From assembly GCF_000591415.1 (NCBI RefSeq), contig NZ_JEMF01000038.1, positions 1-41,941 of the forward strand: a stretch of 41,941 nucleotides of DNA. The letters run 5' to 3'. Below, piece by piece: positions 9,173 to 18,517 of this stretch; within the stretch, counting starts at the first letter, position 1, and every line of letters starts with the position of its first letter. The translations under genes and the position numbers were made by a program. Source of the stretch: Cobetia crustatorum. GTDB taxonomy: Bacteria; Pseudomonadota; Gammaproteobacteria; Pseudomonadales; Halomonadaceae. Under the pieces are notes generated by a model. It did no database searches and had not been told where the DNA came from. It saw only the letters and a list, made by a program, of their open reading frames with translations.

Positions 9173-9364
9173 ATGGCCAGTTTTTCCCTGACGTTGATCG
9201 GCGTCGAAAGTGTCAACGACGTTAACAAGGTCACCACGGCGTTGATGATGATGGACGGCGTCAAGGAAGCCGAAGTCGGACGTGGATTTGCTGAGGTTGA
9301 TGGGCAGGTACGCTATGAGGCTGTGGTCAAGGTGGTAGAGAAGGCGGGTTACAAGGTCAAATGA
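9173..9364 (+). CDS. Small heavy-metal-associated (HMA)-fold protein lacking CxxC
   Basis: A 63-residue protein with the beta-alpha-beta-beta-alpha-beta pattern of HMA domains: SFSLTLIGVES, then helix VNDVNKVTTALMMMDG, VKEAEVG, FAEVDG, helix VKVVEKAGY, KVK. The metal-binding GMxCxxC loop between strand 1 and helix 1 is replaced by GVESVNDV, so it should not bind copper in the usual way. The start follows AGGA by eight bases. It is followed 44 bases later by an OsmC-family gene and may be cotranscribed with it. The fold assignment comes from sequence pattern only; function is unknown. Confidence 0.75.
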   Translation: MASFSLTLIGVESVNDVNKVTTALMMMDGVKEAEVGRGFAEVDGQVRYEAVVKVVEKAGYKVK

Positions 9365-9408
9365 TCCAGTAAGCTCCTCACGTGTAATAACGACAGGGAA
9401 GGTGGCGC

Positions 9409-9834
9409 ATGAGCATCGAGGTAGTGACTCGTCAGGCAGGAAGCTTCGTTCAGCGGGTCAAGGTCGCAAGCTTTGATGAGTTGCTGGTGGATATTCCTGC
9501 GGTGGTCGGGGGCGACGACAGTGCCCCTGATCCTCATGACTACTTCGATCTCTCGCTAGGTGCCTGCAAGTCGATCACCGTGTTGATGTATGCACGCCGC
9601 AAGGCACTACCGCTGGCAAGTATCGTGACGACCGTGGATCGTGACGACAGTGACGAGCGACGGGGTGAGTATCGCCTCACTGTCAGCATGCAGTTTATCG
9701 CCGAATCCGGCAGCGAGCTTGATGAGATGACGCGGACACGCTTGCTCGAGATATCGGAGCGTTGCCCTATCCATCGTCTGATGACCAGCAGTCAGGTGTC
9801 AGTGGTTAGCCGAGAGACCAGCAGCGATAGCTGA
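9409..9834 (+). CDS. OsmC-family thiol peroxidase-like protein
   Basis: A 141-residue OsmC/Ohr-superfamily protein, typically a cytoplasmic dimer that reduces organic or fatty-acid hydroperoxides with two cysteines. Both expected cysteines are seen: one in DLSLGACKSITVLMYARRK near residue 53 and the second in SERCPIHRLM near residue 121. The sequence resembles the YhfA/general OsmC branch more than Ohr. It lies between the HMA-like gene and uvrB, all on the plus strand. A small operon is possible, but uvrB has its own 60-base gap. Confidence 0.88.
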   Translation: MSIEVVTRQAGSFVQRVKVASFDELLVDIPAVVGGDDSAPDPHDYFDLSLGACKSITVLMYARRKALPLASIVTTVDRDDSDERRGEYRLTVSMQFIAESGSELDEMTRTRLLEISERCPIHRLMTSSQVSVVSRETSSDS

Positions 9835-9894
9835 TAGAGCTCGCGTGGCGAGTTGCCAGTTGAAGAGCGGCTTGGCCGCCACCATTGAGGGCGC

Positions 9895-11922
9895 ATGAGT
9901 AAACCATTTCGCATCGAGTCCAAGTTCAAGCCTGCCGGTGATCAGCCTGCAGCTATCGAGAAGCTGATTACCGGCCTTGAGGCGGGTTTGGCTCATCAGA
10001 CGCTGCTGGGTGTTACCGGTTCTGGCAAGACGTTCACCGTCGCCAATGTGGTGGAGCGCCTACAGCGTCCTACTATTGTCATGGCACCCAACAAGACGTT
10101 GGCGGCTCAGCTGTACGGTGAGTTCAAGGCATTTTTCCCTGACAACGCCATCGAATACTTCGTCTCCTATTACGATTACTACCAGCCAGAAGCCTACGTC
10201 GCCTCCTCGGATACCTTCATCGAGAAGGATGCCTCGATCAATGATCATATCGAGCAGATGCGGCTGTCAGCGACCAAGGCACTTCTGGAGCGGCGCGATG
10301 CGCTGATCGTCGTGTCCGTCTCGGCCATCTACGGCCTGGGTGATCCTGAGCAGTATTTGAAGATGCGTCTGCACTTCAATCGTGGCGAGCAGATTGATCA
10401 GCGTGCCTTCCTGCGTCGATTGGCGGAGCTTCAATATACGCGTAACGACATGGACTTCCGGCGCGGCACCTATCGTGTGCGAGGCGATGTCATTGATGTC
10501 TTCCCCGCAGACTCTGAAGAGCAAGCGGTGCGGATTGAGTTGTTTGATGATGAAATAGATTCCATCCGACTGTTTGATCCGCTGACCGGAGAAGTCAGTG
10601 AGTCAGTGCCGCGGATGACCATCTATCCCAAGAGCCACTATGTCACGCCTCGCGAGACCATCGTGGCTGCGATAGACCATATCAAAGCAGAGCTGGTCGA
10701 ACGCCTCGCGTATTTGCGCAAGAATGACAAGCTGGTCGAGGCACAGCGACTCGAGCAGCGCACGCTTTATGACATCGAAATGATGATGGAGCTGGGCTAC
10801 TGCAACGGTATCGAGAATTACTCTCGCTATCTCTCGGGGCGTGACCCCGGGCAGGCGCCGCCGACCTTCTTTGATTACCTGCCGAAAGATGCGTTGGTCT
10901 TCATTGATGAGTCGCATGTCAGCGTGCCGCAGGTAGGGGGTATGTATCGCGGTGACCGCTCGCGCAAGGAAACTCTGGTTGAATATGGCTTCCGTCTGCC
11001 GTCGGCGCTTGATAACCGACCGATGAAATTCGAGGAATGGGAAAGTATTCTTCCGCAGGCTGTCTTCGTCTCTGCAACACCGGGGGCGTATGAAGCAGAG
11101 CATACGGGGCAGGTCGTCGAGCAGGTGGTGCGGCCTACCGGGCTGCTGGATCCTGTCATCGAGGTGCGTTCGGCATCTACTCAGGTCGACGATGTACTGT
11201 CCGAGATCCGGGCTCGCGTTGAGGTCGGCGAGCGTGTACTGATCACGACACTCACCAAGCGGATGTCAGAAGATTTGACCGAATATCTCGGTGAGCACGA
11301 CGTGCGTGTTCGCTATCTGCATTCGGATATCGATACTGTTGAGCGTGTCGAGATCATTCGCGATTTGCGTCTGGGCAAGTTCGATGTGCTGGTCGGTATT
11401 AACCTGTTGCGTGAAGGATTGGATATTCCCGAGGTTTCGCTGGTGGCTATTCTCGATGCGGATAAAGAGGGCTTTCTGCGCTCGGAGCGCTCGTTGATCC
11501 AGACCATTGGCCGCGCGGCCCGTAATGCCAATGGTAAGGCGATCCTCTACGGTAATCGCATCACTGATTCCATGCAGCGTGCGATTGCCGAGACGGAGCG
11601 CCGCCGTGAGAAGCAGACTGAATTCAATCAAGAGCACGGCATTACCCCGCGTACTATTACCAAGTCAGTCGCGGACATCATGGAAGGTGCGCAGGCACCT
11701 GGGCGTAAAAGCAGTCGTCGCAAGAATAACGAGCGTCAGGTTGCCGAAGAAACGCCCGATTATGCAGCGTTGGCAGCACAGGGGCCGAAGGCACTGGAAA
11801 AAGAAATCAGTCGCCTCGAAGATAATATGTACGCAGCCGCCAAGAATCTCGAGTTCGAGGCAGCAGGGCGGCTGCGTGACCAGATCAATGATGTGCGTAA
11901 TCGTCTGATAGCACTCGGCTAG
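9895..11922 (+). CDS. uvrB: Excinuclease ABC subunit B
   Basis: UvrB is the damage-verifying helicase-like subunit of nucleotide excision repair, loaded by UvrA and handing DNA to UvrC. The 675 residues match the family length. Visible motifs are Walker A GVTGSGKT near residue 39, the beta-hairpin region [13 protein letters not shown] near 90, the DEAD-type FIDESH near 337, helicase motif VI region QTIGRAARN near 540, and the C-terminal UVR coiled coil ([20 protein letters not shown]) that binds UvrC. The start at 9895 gives [18 protein letters not shown], a standard N-terminus. I saw no LexA box (CTGT-N8-ACAG) in the 60 bases upstream. A terminator follows. Confidence 0.98.
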   Translation: MSKPFRIESKFKPAGDQPAAIEKLITGLEAGLAHQTLLGVTGSGKTFTVANVVERLQRPTIVMAPNKTLAAQLYGEFKAFFPDNAIEYFVSYYDYYQPEAYVASSDTFIEKDASINDHIEQMRLSATKALLERRDALIVVSVSAIYGLGDPEQYLKMRLHFNRGEQIDQRAFLRRLAELQYTRNDMDFRRGTYRVRGDVIDVFPADSEEQAVRIELFDDEIDSIRLFDPLTGEVSESVPRMTIYPKSHYVTPRETIVAAIDHIKAELVERLAYLRKNDKLVEAQRLEQRTLYDIEMMMELGYCNGIENYSRYLSGRDPGQAPPTFFDYLPKDALVFIDESHVSVPQVGGMYRGDRSRKETLVEYGFRLPSALDNRPMKFEEWESILPQAVFVSATPGAYEAEHTGQVVEQVVRPTGLLDPVIEVRSASTQVDDVLSEIRARVEVGERVLITTLTKRMSEDLTEYLGEHDVRVRYLHSDIDTVERVEIIRDLRLGKFDVLVGINLLREGLDIPEVSLVAILDADKEGFLRSERSLIQTIGRAARNANGKAILYGNRITDSMQRAIAETERRREKQTEFNQEHGITPRTITKSVADIMEGAQAPGRKSSRRKNNERQVAEETPDYAALAAQGPKALEKEISRLEDNMYAAAKNLEFEAAGRLRDQINDVRNRLIALG

Positions 11923-11946
11923 CCAACTTGCACCGTTAGTACTGTT

Positions 11947-11979
11947 ATCGCCCGACACGGTCATGCCGTGCCGGGCGAT
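11947..11979 (+). terminator. Intrinsic terminator after uvrB
   Basis: The hairpin ATCGCCCG-A-CACGG / CCGTG-C-CGGGCGAT has a five-base loop and one mismatch and is followed by TTGTTCTT. It lies 25 bases after the uvrB stop. Confidence 0.75.
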
Positions 11980-12536
11980 TGTTCTTGCGCCGCCAGATTT
12001 CGATGCATCATGTGTGTCAATGCCAACAGGATAAAGGTGAAGTAGTTATCCCGTTATCTTGTTTATTTTCCTATCTATTCCTGCATCGCCCGCGTTACCT
12101 GTGGTGCGATGATTGTTCATGATGTCTACAACCTTGGGCGTAAAGAGCACCTGTCGAGCCATGCGACCTCATGGTGCAGTCGCGGAGTTAAATCCTGTCA
12201 TTAAGAAAATACCATCGCGCAAACACTGGCTTTTTTTTATATTGCCATAGATTGCTTTGTAAAAGTGGTAGCGGCAGGATTTTAGTCTGTTGGAGACTCG
12301 TTGAATGCATTCATAAGCCGTCAAACGGCCGCTTTACATGCGTATTCCCTGCTGCCAATAATGATTTCAAGGCATTCCTGTGTGTGATGCTGTGCTTCAT
12401 TTCAGCAGAATCCAGTTCGCTTATTCTGTGGTTGATGGCCAGTTCTTCACTCGGGACATCCAGGCGTCATCAGAACGCATCTGCCAGGTCTGCCAGACTC
12501 GCAGTACAACAATAATCGGGAACAGGAATATCTATC
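11980..12536. other. Long intergenic/leader region upstream of the liv operon
   Basis: About 557 bases without a convincing gene. The stretch is more AT-rich than its neighbours and contains an eight-T run near 12231-12238. Short open frames here lack coding character. The promoter of the liv operon must lie here, but no -35/-10 pair stood out. A ribosome site AGGA sits just before the ATG at 12537. Confidence 0.5.
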
Positions 12537-13640
12537 ATGATGCGCAGGTCACTTCTCGTCCTGGGGATCGCCGCGGCGATTTCGACTCAGGCTCAGGCAG
12601 ATATCACTATCGCGATGGCTGGTCCGGTCACTGGTCCCGTTGCACAGTATGGTGACATGCAGTTCACCGGTGCAGAGATGGCCATCGAGCGAATCAATGC
12701 CGCCGGTGGTGTTAATGGCGAGATGCTCAAAGGTGTCAAGTATGATGATGCCTGCGATCCGAAACAGGCTGTGGCAGTTGCCAACCAGATCGTCAACGAT
12801 GGTGTTCAGTATGTCGTCGGCCATCTGTGTTCCAGTGCCACTCAGCCGGCTTCTGACATCTACGCCGAGGAAGGCGTCATGATGATCACGGCAGCCTCTA
12901 CCAGCCCGACCATCACCGAGCAGGGCTATGAGCTGGTCTTCCGTACTATCGGGCTTGATTCTCTGCAAGGGCCGGTCGCGGGTCGTTATATCGCCAATAC
13001 CATCCAGCCAAAGCACATGGCCATCATTCACGACAAGCAGCAGTACGGTGAAGGTATTGCAACGGGTGTGCGCGAAACCGTCAAGGAAGCTGGCATCGAT
13101 GTGGTGCTCTTTGAAGGCATCACTGCGGGTGACAAGGACTTCTCGGCGCTGATCTCCAAGCTCAAGAAAGAGAATGTCGACTTCGTCTACTACGGTGGTT
13201 ACCACCCGGAGTTGGGATTGTTGCTGCGTCAGTCACGTGAGCTGGGCTTTGATGCTCCATTCATGGGGCCTGAAGGCGTGGGCAACCCGGATATCTCCAA
13301 GATTGCCGGCCAAGCCTCCGAGGGACTTTACGTCACCCTGCCGCCGGCCTTCGAAAATGATCCCAAGAATGCGGATCTGGTCGAAGCCTTCAAAGCCAAG
13401 CAGCAGGATCCGTCTGGCCCGTTCGTGATGCCGGCGTATACCGCCGTTGAACTGATTGCGGATGGCATCAAGGGAGCGGACTCTACCGATCCTGAAGATG
13501 TGGCCGAGTATCTCAAGGCCAACAGCTTCGATACGCCTATCGGCAAGGTCGAATACGATGAGAAGGGCGACCTGAAGGACTTCAGCTTCGTGGTCTATAA
13601 CTGGCATGCTGACGGCACCAAGAGCGAAGCTGCCCAGTAA
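12537..13640 (+). CDS. Branched-chain amino acid ABC transporter, periplasmic substrate-binding protein (LivJ/LivK type)
   Basis: A 367-residue periplasmic binding protein delivering leucine, isoleucine or valine to the LivHM channel. The signal peptide is MMRRSLLVLGIAAAISTQAQA, with predicted cleavage before DITIAMAGPVTGP. The mature part shows the type I binding-protein fold: GAEMAIERINAAGGVNG, then YDDACDPKQAVAVANQIV, the ligand-loop region HLCSSATQPASDIY, and AASTSPTIT. Cysteines in DDACD and HLCSS probably form the disulfide seen in LivJ. A hairpin lies after the gene, before livH, which would leave the binding protein more abundant than the permeases. Confidence 0.93.
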   Translation: MMRRSLLVLGIAAAISTQAQADITIAMAGPVTGPVAQYGDMQFTGAEMAIERINAAGGVNGEMLKGVKYDDACDPKQAVAVANQIVNDGVQYVVGHLCSSATQPASDIYAEEGVMMITAASTSPTITEQGYELVFRTIGLDSLQGPVAGRYIANTIQPKHMAIIHDKQQYGEGIATGVRETVKEAGIDVVLFEGITAGDKDFSALISKLKKENVDFVYYGGYHPELGLLLRQSRELGFDAPFMGPEGVGNPDISKIAGQASEGLYVTLPPAFENDPKNADLVEAFKAKQQDPSGPFVMPAYTAVELIADGIKGADSTDPEDVAEYLKANSFDTPIGKVEYDEKGDLKDFSFVVYNWHADGTKSEAAQ

Positions 13641-13652
13641 CCTACCTTTCAG

Positions 13653-13675
13653 CCCTCGCCACGCTGTGGTGGGGG
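13653..13675 (+). terminator. Hairpin after the binding-protein gene, possible partial terminator
   Basis: A ten-pair stem (two G-U pairs), CCCTCGCCAC with GTGGTGGGGG, has a three-base loop and is followed by TATTCTATT. The weak T tract fits an attenuating or 3'-stabilising hairpin rather than full termination. A second small stem, GCCGC-ACAT-GCGGC, is at 13731-13744. Confidence 0.45.
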
Positions 13676-13802
13676 TATTCTATTCGGTCGAGTCAGCGAC
13701 GATGCAATATCGTCGTGTCTTCCCGTTTTCGCCGCACATGCGGCTTATCCCTGACAGTCAATGGCCACAAGTCAGTAGCTGTCGCGGCCAAGGGTCGTTT
13801 CG

Positions 13803-14723
13803 ATGGAAGAAATTCTTTACTTCCTGCAGCAGGTCATCAATGGCCTGACCATCGGTAGTACCTACGCTTTGATCGCCATCGGCTACACAATGGTTTATGG
13901 CATCATCGGCATGATCAATTTTGCACATGGCGAGATCTACATGATCGGGACCTATGTGACGTTCATCGTCATTTCGGCACTCGGGATGCTCGGCATTGCC
14001 AATCCCTTCTTCCTGATGGGGGCTGCTTTACTGGTGGCAGTATTGGTCTCGTGTGCCTATGGCTTTGCCGTAGAGCGAGTCGCCTATCGGCCGGTTCGTG
14101 GTTCCAAGCGTCTGATTGCGCTGATTTCAGCAATTGGCATGTCCATCTTCCTACAGAACTATATGCGTCTCGCGCAGGGTTCACGGGACATGGCGATCTC
14201 CAGCCTCATCCCGGGTGGTTGGGAGTTCGGCATCGAGAGCTTCGCCGTCAATCTATCCTACATGCAGGTCATCATCTTTGGTGTGACACTCGGTTGCATG
14301 TTGCTGCTTTCGACTTTCATCTCGCGTTCACGCCTCGGGCGAGCCTGCCGTGCCTGTTCCCAGGATGCTGGTATGGCGCGGCTATTGGGCATCAATACCG
14401 ACATGATCATCTCGATGACCTTTGTGATCGGTGCCGCACTGGCAGCAGTAGCGGGCCTGCTACTTGGGATGTATTACGGTGTGGTTAATCCGTATATCGG
14501 TTTTCTTGCAGGGCTTAAAGCGTTTACGGCAGCCGTGTTGGGCGGTATCGGAAGCATTCCGGGCGCCATGTTGGGTGGCTTGTTGTTAGGTGTTGCTGAA
14601 GCACTGACAGGCGGCTATCTATCGACCGAATACAAGGACGTGGTGGCCTTCGGCCTATTGATTCTGATTTTGCTGTTCCGTCCCTCCGGGATTCTCGGCA
14701 AGCCCGAAGTGGAGAAAATCTGA
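13803..14723 (+). CDS. livH: Branched-chain amino acid ABC transporter permease LivH
   Basis: A 306-residue inner-membrane permease with about eight hydrophobic segments, one half of the LivHM channel. Family features include the N-terminus [36 protein letters not shown], the coupling region [21 protein letters not shown] that contacts the ATPases, and [20 protein letters not shown]. Its stop overlaps the start of livM by one base (TGATG), so the two are translationally coupled. The 162-base gap from the binding-protein gene has no obvious separate promoter. Confidence 0.95.
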   Translation: MEEILYFLQQVINGLTIGSTYALIAIGYTMVYGIIGMINFAHGEIYMIGTYVTFIVISALGMLGIANPFFLMGAALLVAVLVSCAYGFAVERVAYRPVRGSKRLIALISAIGMSIFLQNYMRLAQGSRDMAISSLIPGGWEFGIESFAVNLSYMQVIIFGVTLGCMLLLSTFISRSRLGRACRACSQDAGMARLLGINTDMIISMTFVIGAALAAVAGLLLGMYYGVVNPYIGFLAGLKAFTAAVLGGIGSIPGAMLGGLLLGVAEALTGGYLSTEYKDVVAFGLLILILLFRPSGILGKPEVEKI

Positions 14724-16036
14724 TGGCTCAGATACTCAAGAAAGCGGGCACTTCACCTGCTGAAGCGATTCCTCCACAGCCGTCTTATCGGCGCCCTTGG
14801 TGGTCGGCGACGGCTGCCGCTGTGCTGACCCTGGTGCTGGGGGGCTCAGTGCTCGGTGTACAGCTTGAATCTACCGGTATCACGACCACAGTGCGCTTGA
14901 TGGGCATGGAGACTTGGGGGTGGTTGCTGGCAGCGGCTCTCGCTGTGTTCTTGCATCAGCTGATACGCCCGCAGGTCGAGGATTGGCGTGCGCGTACACG
15001 CAAGCCATCACGCTTTACGCTGCCGAAGATCTTCAGTGGGCAGAAGCGCCAGTTGTGGATCATGCTGGCGATCGGTGCCTTGCTGATCTTCCCGTTCATG
15101 TCCAACCGTTCGGCCGTCGACCTGGCAACCCTGACGCTGATCTACATCATGTTGGGACTGGGTCTCAACGTGGTGGTAGGACTGGCCGGCTTGCTGGATC
15201 TTGGCTATGTCGGCTTCTACGCCGTTGGCGCTTATACCTATGCGTTACTCAATAGCTATCTCGGCTTCAGCTTCTGGGAAGCGTTACCGCTTGCGGGCCT
15301 GATGACGGCACTGTTCGGTTACTTGCTCGGCTTTCCGGTGCTGAGATTGCGAGGTGATTATCTCGCCATCGTCACTCTGGGGTTTGGCGAGATTATTCGT
15401 ATCTTGCTCAATAACTGGACCGAGCTGACTGGCGGACCCAATGGGATTGCGCGTATTCCCAAGCCGACGTTCTTTGACCTGGAATTCACACGCAAGGCGC
15501 AAGAGGGCAATGTGCCATTTCACGAGTACTTCGGGATTGCTTACGACCCGTCGTACAAGATCATCTATCTCTATCTGCTAGCGCTGATTCTGGTGTTGAT
15601 TACCTTGTTCGTCATCTATCGCCTGCTGCGCATGCCGATCGGCCGCGCGTGGGAAGCGCTGCGCGAAGATGATATTGCCTGTCGCTCGCTGGGCATGAAC
15701 CCCACCGGCATCAAGCTATCGGCATTTACCATCGGGGCCAGTTTTGCGGGCTTCGCGGGTGCCTTCTTTGCTGCGCGCCAAGGTTTTATCAGCCCGGAGT
15801 CTTTCACCTTCATTGAATCGGCAATCATTCTCGCCATCGTGGTGTTGGGGGGGATGGGGTCTCAGCTGGGTGTGATTCTGGCAGCGATAGCCATGACGCT
15901 ATTGCCGGAGCTGGCGCGCGAATTCAATGAATATCGCATGCTGCTGTTCGGGCTGATGATGGTGCTGATGATGGTGTGGCGCCCGCAGGGTCTGGTTCCT
16001 CTTAAACGACCGCACATGGAGCTCGACCGTGGCTGA
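14723..16036 (+). CDS. livM: Branched-chain amino acid ABC transporter permease LivM
   Basis: A 437-residue membrane protein, partner of LivH. The first 110 residues form an extra N-terminal region with two hydrophobic segments, as in the long E. coli LivM. The conserved permease core follows: [52 protein letters not shown], the coupling helix [20 protein letters not shown], and [16 protein letters not shown]. It begins inside the livH stop codon and its end overlaps livG by eight bases, consistent with one tightly coupled transcript. Confidence 0.95.
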   Translation: MAQILKKAGTSPAEAIPPQPSYRRPWWSATAAAVLTLVLGGSVLGVQLESTGITTTVRLMGMETWGWLLAAALAVFLHQLIRPQVEDWRARTRKPSRFTLPKIFSGQKRQLWIMLAIGALLIFPFMSNRSAVDLATLTLIYIMLGLGLNVVVGLAGLLDLGYVGFYAVGAYTYALLNSYLGFSFWEALPLAGLMTALFGYLLGFPVLRLRGDYLAIVTLGFGEIIRILLNNWTELTGGPNGIARIPKPTFFDLEFTRKAQEGNVPFHEYFGIAYDPSYKIIYLYLLALILVLITLFVIYRLLRMPIGRAWEALREDDIACRSLGMNPTGIKLSAFTIGASFAGFAGAFFAARQGFISPESFTFIESAIILAIVVLGGMGSQLGVILAAIAMTLLPELAREFNEYRMLLFGLMMVLMMVWRPQGLVPLKRPHMELDRG

Positions 16037-16862
16037 TGCTCTCCGTAATGCCGACAATTCAGATATGTCGTCCACCACACAAGCGCGATTGGCCGGTGAG
16101 GCACCTCTGCTGAATGTACGTGATCTTGCCATGCAGTTTGGTGGCCTCAAGGCCGTCGATGGCGTTGCACTGAAAGTACATCCGGGCGAGGTTGTCTCGG
16201 TAATTGGTCCTAATGGTGCTGGCAAGACCACCGTCTTCAACTGTATCTCCGGCTTCTATCAGCCTACTGGCGGAGAGGTGTATTTCGAGGATAAGCCCAT
16301 GCACCGTCTACCGGGCTTCAAGATTGCTCAGGCAGGCATGGTGCGCACCTTTCAGAATGTGCGCCTGTTCAAGGAAATGACCGTGGTGGAGAACCTGCTG
16401 GTCGCGCAGCATATGCATGCCGAGCGCAACCTGCTGCGCGGTCTTTTCAAGACGCCGGGCTATCGACGCAGCGAAAAAGCACTAATGCAGCAGGCGGGCG
16501 ATTGGCTTGAGCGTGTTGGGCTACTTGAATTTGCGAATCGTGAAGCCGGTAATCTGGCCTATGGCCAGCAGCGGCGTCTTGAAATTGCTCGTTGCATGGT
16601 AGCAAGACCGAAGTTATTGATGCTCGATGAGCCCGCCGCTGGATTGAATCCTAATGAGACGCGTGATCTGGATGACTTGATCGTTAGCCTGACGCGTGAT
16701 GAAGGAATTTCGGTGTTGCTGATCGAGCACGACATGAGCCTGGTCATGGGTATCTCCGACCACATTTATGTAGTCAATCAGGGTCAACCGCTTGCAGATG
16801 GCACACCTGACGAGATTCGTCACAATGACGCTGTGATCAAAGCCTATCTTGGGGAGGAGTAA
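16029..16862 (+). CDS. livG: Branched-chain amino acid ABC transporter ATP-binding protein LivG
   Basis: A 277-residue cytoplasmic ATPase. Walker A is [10 protein letters not shown], the Q-loop RTFQNVRLF, the signature [14 protein letters not shown], Walker [13 protein letters not shown] and the switch histidine is in [12 protein letters not shown]. The signature starts AYGQQ rather than LSGGQ, which is normal for LivG. The GTG at 16029 overlaps the livM end by eight bases; an in-frame ATG at 16065 (MSSTTQARL) is an alternative start. Only two bases separate its stop from livF. Confidence 0.94.
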   Translation: MADALRNADNSDMSSTTQARLAGEAPLLNVRDLAMQFGGLKAVDGVALKVHPGEVVSVIGPNGAGKTTVFNCISGFYQPTGGEVYFEDKPMHRLPGFKIAQAGMVRTFQNVRLFKEMTVVENLLVAQHMHAERNLLRGLFKTPGYRRSEKALMQQAGDWLERVGLLEFANREAGNLAYGQQRRLEIARCMVARPKLLMLDEPAAGLNPNETRDLDDLIVSLTRDEGISVLLIEHDMSLVMGISDHIYVVNQGQPLADGTPDEIRHNDAVIKAYLGEE

Positions 16863-16864
16863 GG

Positions 16865-17638
16865 ATGACCGAGCATGTCGAAGACGTCGGTATATTGGCT
16901 TCCTGTGCCGGTGAGGTGCTGGCTCCGCAAGATGCCATGTTGGCGCTCGAGAATCTGACCACTCATTACGGGCCAGTACAGGCGCTCAATGATGTTTCTC
17001 TGGCCGTAGGCAAGGGTGAAATAGTGACGCTGATCGGTGCCAATGGTGCCGGCAAGACGACACTTTTAATGTCGATCTGTGGTGATCCGCGCCCGACCAG
17101 TGGGCGTGTGTGGTTCGAGGGCGAAGAGATTACCGGCACACCTACTGCACGCGTCATGCGCGGTGGGCTGTCGGTGGTGCCAGAAGGACGACGTATCTTC
17201 ACCGGCATGACGGTGGAGGAGAACCTGGCGATGGGCGGTTATTACCAGACGCGTGAGGAAAACGAGCGCAGCATCGAGCATGTGCTTGATCTCTTCCCGC
17301 GTTTGCGTGAGCGCTTCAATCAGCGCGGCGGCACCATGTCCGGTGGCGAACAGCAGATGCTGGCGATCGGGCGTGCACTGATGAGTCGTCCGCGGCTGTT
17401 GCTGCTGGATGAGCCGTCGCTGGGGCTGGCGCCGATCGTGATTGGCCAGATTTTCGATATTGTTGAACAGCTACGTGAGCAGGGCACGACCATTTTTCTG
17501 GTCGAGCAGAATGCTCATCGTGCGCTGTCGATTGCTGATCGCGGCTATGTGCTGGAGCATGGCCATGTCGTGCTGGCAGACAGTGGCAAGGCGCTGCTGG
17601 CCAATGATGATGTGCGTCGCGCTTATCTGGGTGGCTAA
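16865..17638 (+). CDS. livF: Branched-chain amino acid ABC transporter ATP-binding protein LivF
   Basis: The second ATPase of the transporter, 257 residues. Walker A is IGANGAGKTTLLMSI, the Q-loop region is VVPEGRRIF, the signature MSGGEQQMLAIGRALM, Walker B LLLLDEPSLGLAP and the switch region is FLVEQNAHRAL. About 25 residues precede the usual LivF start (MLALENLTTHYG); the ATG at 16865 is favoured by the GGAGG overlapping the livG stop codon. It is the last gene of the operon and is followed by a terminator. Confidence 0.94.
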   Translation: MTEHVEDVGILASCAGEVLAPQDAMLALENLTTHYGPVQALNDVSLAVGKGEIVTLIGANGAGKTTLLMSICGDPRPTSGRVWFEGEEITGTPTARVMRGGLSVVPEGRRIFTGMTVEENLAMGGYYQTREENERSIEHVLDLFPRLRERFNQRGGTMSGGEQQMLAIGRALMSRPRLLLLDEPSLGLAPIVIGQIFDIVEQLREQGTTIFLVEQNAHRALSIADRGYVLEHGHVVLADSGKALLANDDVRRAYLGG

Positions 17639-17678
17639 CATCGTTGTAGAACTGATGGCATTGAACCGAACGGAGATA

Positions 17679-17725
17679 GCAATAAAAACGCCGCTTTCTG
17701 ATGCAGAAGCGGGCGTTTTTATTGC
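17679..17725. terminator. Bidirectional terminator after the liv operon
   Basis: A long hairpin, GCAATAAAAACGCC...GCTT paired with AAGC...GGGCGTTTTTATTGC, has A and T tracts on its flanks. It lies between convergent genes. Confidence 0.9.
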
Positions 17726-17772
17726 CTCAACCAATGATAAAGGATCGAGCCCGTTTGAGACTCACGCAGAAG

Positions 17773-18153
17773 TCATGCTGAAAGTGGCTCTGCGAGCTCT
17801 CCCAGTGAGTATGCGGTACCTTCATGTATTCGATAGTGCTCAGTTGTACCTTTGCGTTGGCATTCGGTGACACAAGCGGCGGTAGCCGGAATCTGGCGGA
17901 GTGGATAGCGCACGCCGCACTGGCAGAGCTCGAGCATCTTTTTCAGTGCGCTGCGTTCACAGAAGCCACACAGGCATTCAAGCGCGTTATCGAGACACTC
18001 ATCTTCACTCATCCCCGCACCGTAGATACGGTGGTCATCGCACACTACAAAGCCCAGTGCAGGGGCTGGCACACGACTGCCAGTCCACTCCGGGGGTGAT
18101 GAGGGGGACGATGACAGCGTGTCGGGAATTGAGTTGAGTATGTTATCTGGCAT
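17773..18153 (-). CDS. Hypothetical cysteine-rich small protein
   Basis: A 126-residue soluble protein of unknown function. The ATG at 18153 follows GAGG by six bases; a TTG two codons earlier is a weaker choice. The N-terminus (about 1-25) is Ser/Pro-rich and likely flexible. The body opens with WTGSRVPAPALGFVVCDDHRIYG and contains nine cysteines, including ECLCGFC, LCQCG and CVTEC, in an alpha-helical context. It could bind metal or an Fe-S cluster, but no known motif is matched. It is convergent with livF. Confidence 0.65.
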   Translation of the reverse strand: MPDNILNSIPDTLSSSPSSPPEWTGSRVPAPALGFVVCDDHRIYGAGMSEDECLDNALECLCGFCERSALKKMLELCQCGVRYPLRQIPATAACVTECQRKGTTEHYRIHEGTAYSLGELAEPLSA

Positions 18154-18165
18154 GGTCAACCTCGT

Positions 18166-18411
18166 TCATTGTTCCATCATGTCAGCTGACCTCTCTAGGC
18201 CAGTTGTCTGCGTCAGACACGTGCGCCTTTCGCGGTAATTTCCATCCTCAACACAAGGTAGTCCTTGCCTCGCAAAACGCCATCCGCTTTGACCCAAGCC
18301 GGTGAGTGTCAGTAAGCGTGTGCCTCGCAAATGACCGTTGGGTTGCAATGCGATGATACGTGCCGGATGTGCGGTGAATTGGTCATTACGGGTCAGCCAT
18401 CTCATGTGCAT
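18166..18411 (-). CDS. Hypothetical small protein
   Basis: An 81-residue frame from ATG 18411 (MHMRWLTRNDQFT). Its middle, HPARIIALQPNGHLRGTRLL then TLTGLGQSGWRFARQ, looks like a genuine conserved beta-rich sequence rather than random translation, but I cannot name a family. The frame stays open upstream to a GTG at 18525, through a 15-bp tandem repeat and into the end of the amidase gene. That extension reads as a repeat of about PSIVN and is probably not native. No strong ribosome site is visible. It sits between the amidase gene and the cysteine-rich gene on the same strand. Confidence 0.45.
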   Translation of the reverse strand: MHMRWLTRNDQFTAHPARIIALQPNGHLRGTRLLTLTGLGQSGWRFARQGLPCVEDGNYRERRTCLTQTTGLERSADMMEQ

Positions 18412-18427
18412 GGCCTGTCTTGAGAGG

Positions 18428-18517
18428 GGTGGGCCTACGACAGAGGGGTTTACGGCAGAGGGGTTTACGATAGAGGGGTTTACGATAGAGGGGCCTGCGA
18501 CAAAGGGACTTGCGTGT
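18428..18517. repeat. 15-bp tandem repeat across the amidase stop codon
   Basis: Four clear 15-base units, consensus GAGGGGTTTACGATA, lie at 18443-18457, 18458-18472, 18473-18487 and 18488-18502. A degenerate unit lies at each end. Read in the amidase frame on the minus strand, three successive units each place a TAA (at 18480, 18465 and 18450) and the next a TAG (18435). Confidence 0.85.

Noticed and set aside
9835-9894. LexA box upstream of uvrB
   Set aside because: No CTGT-N8-ACAG sequence is present in the gap.
12252-12515. Short open frame in the liv leader
   Set aside because: No ribosome site, no protein-like composition and no recognisable sequence.
18428-18517. CRISPR-like spaced repeats
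   Set aside because: Units are 15 bases with no spacers; it is a simple tandem repeat, as is the 24-base coding repeat at 30706-30849.
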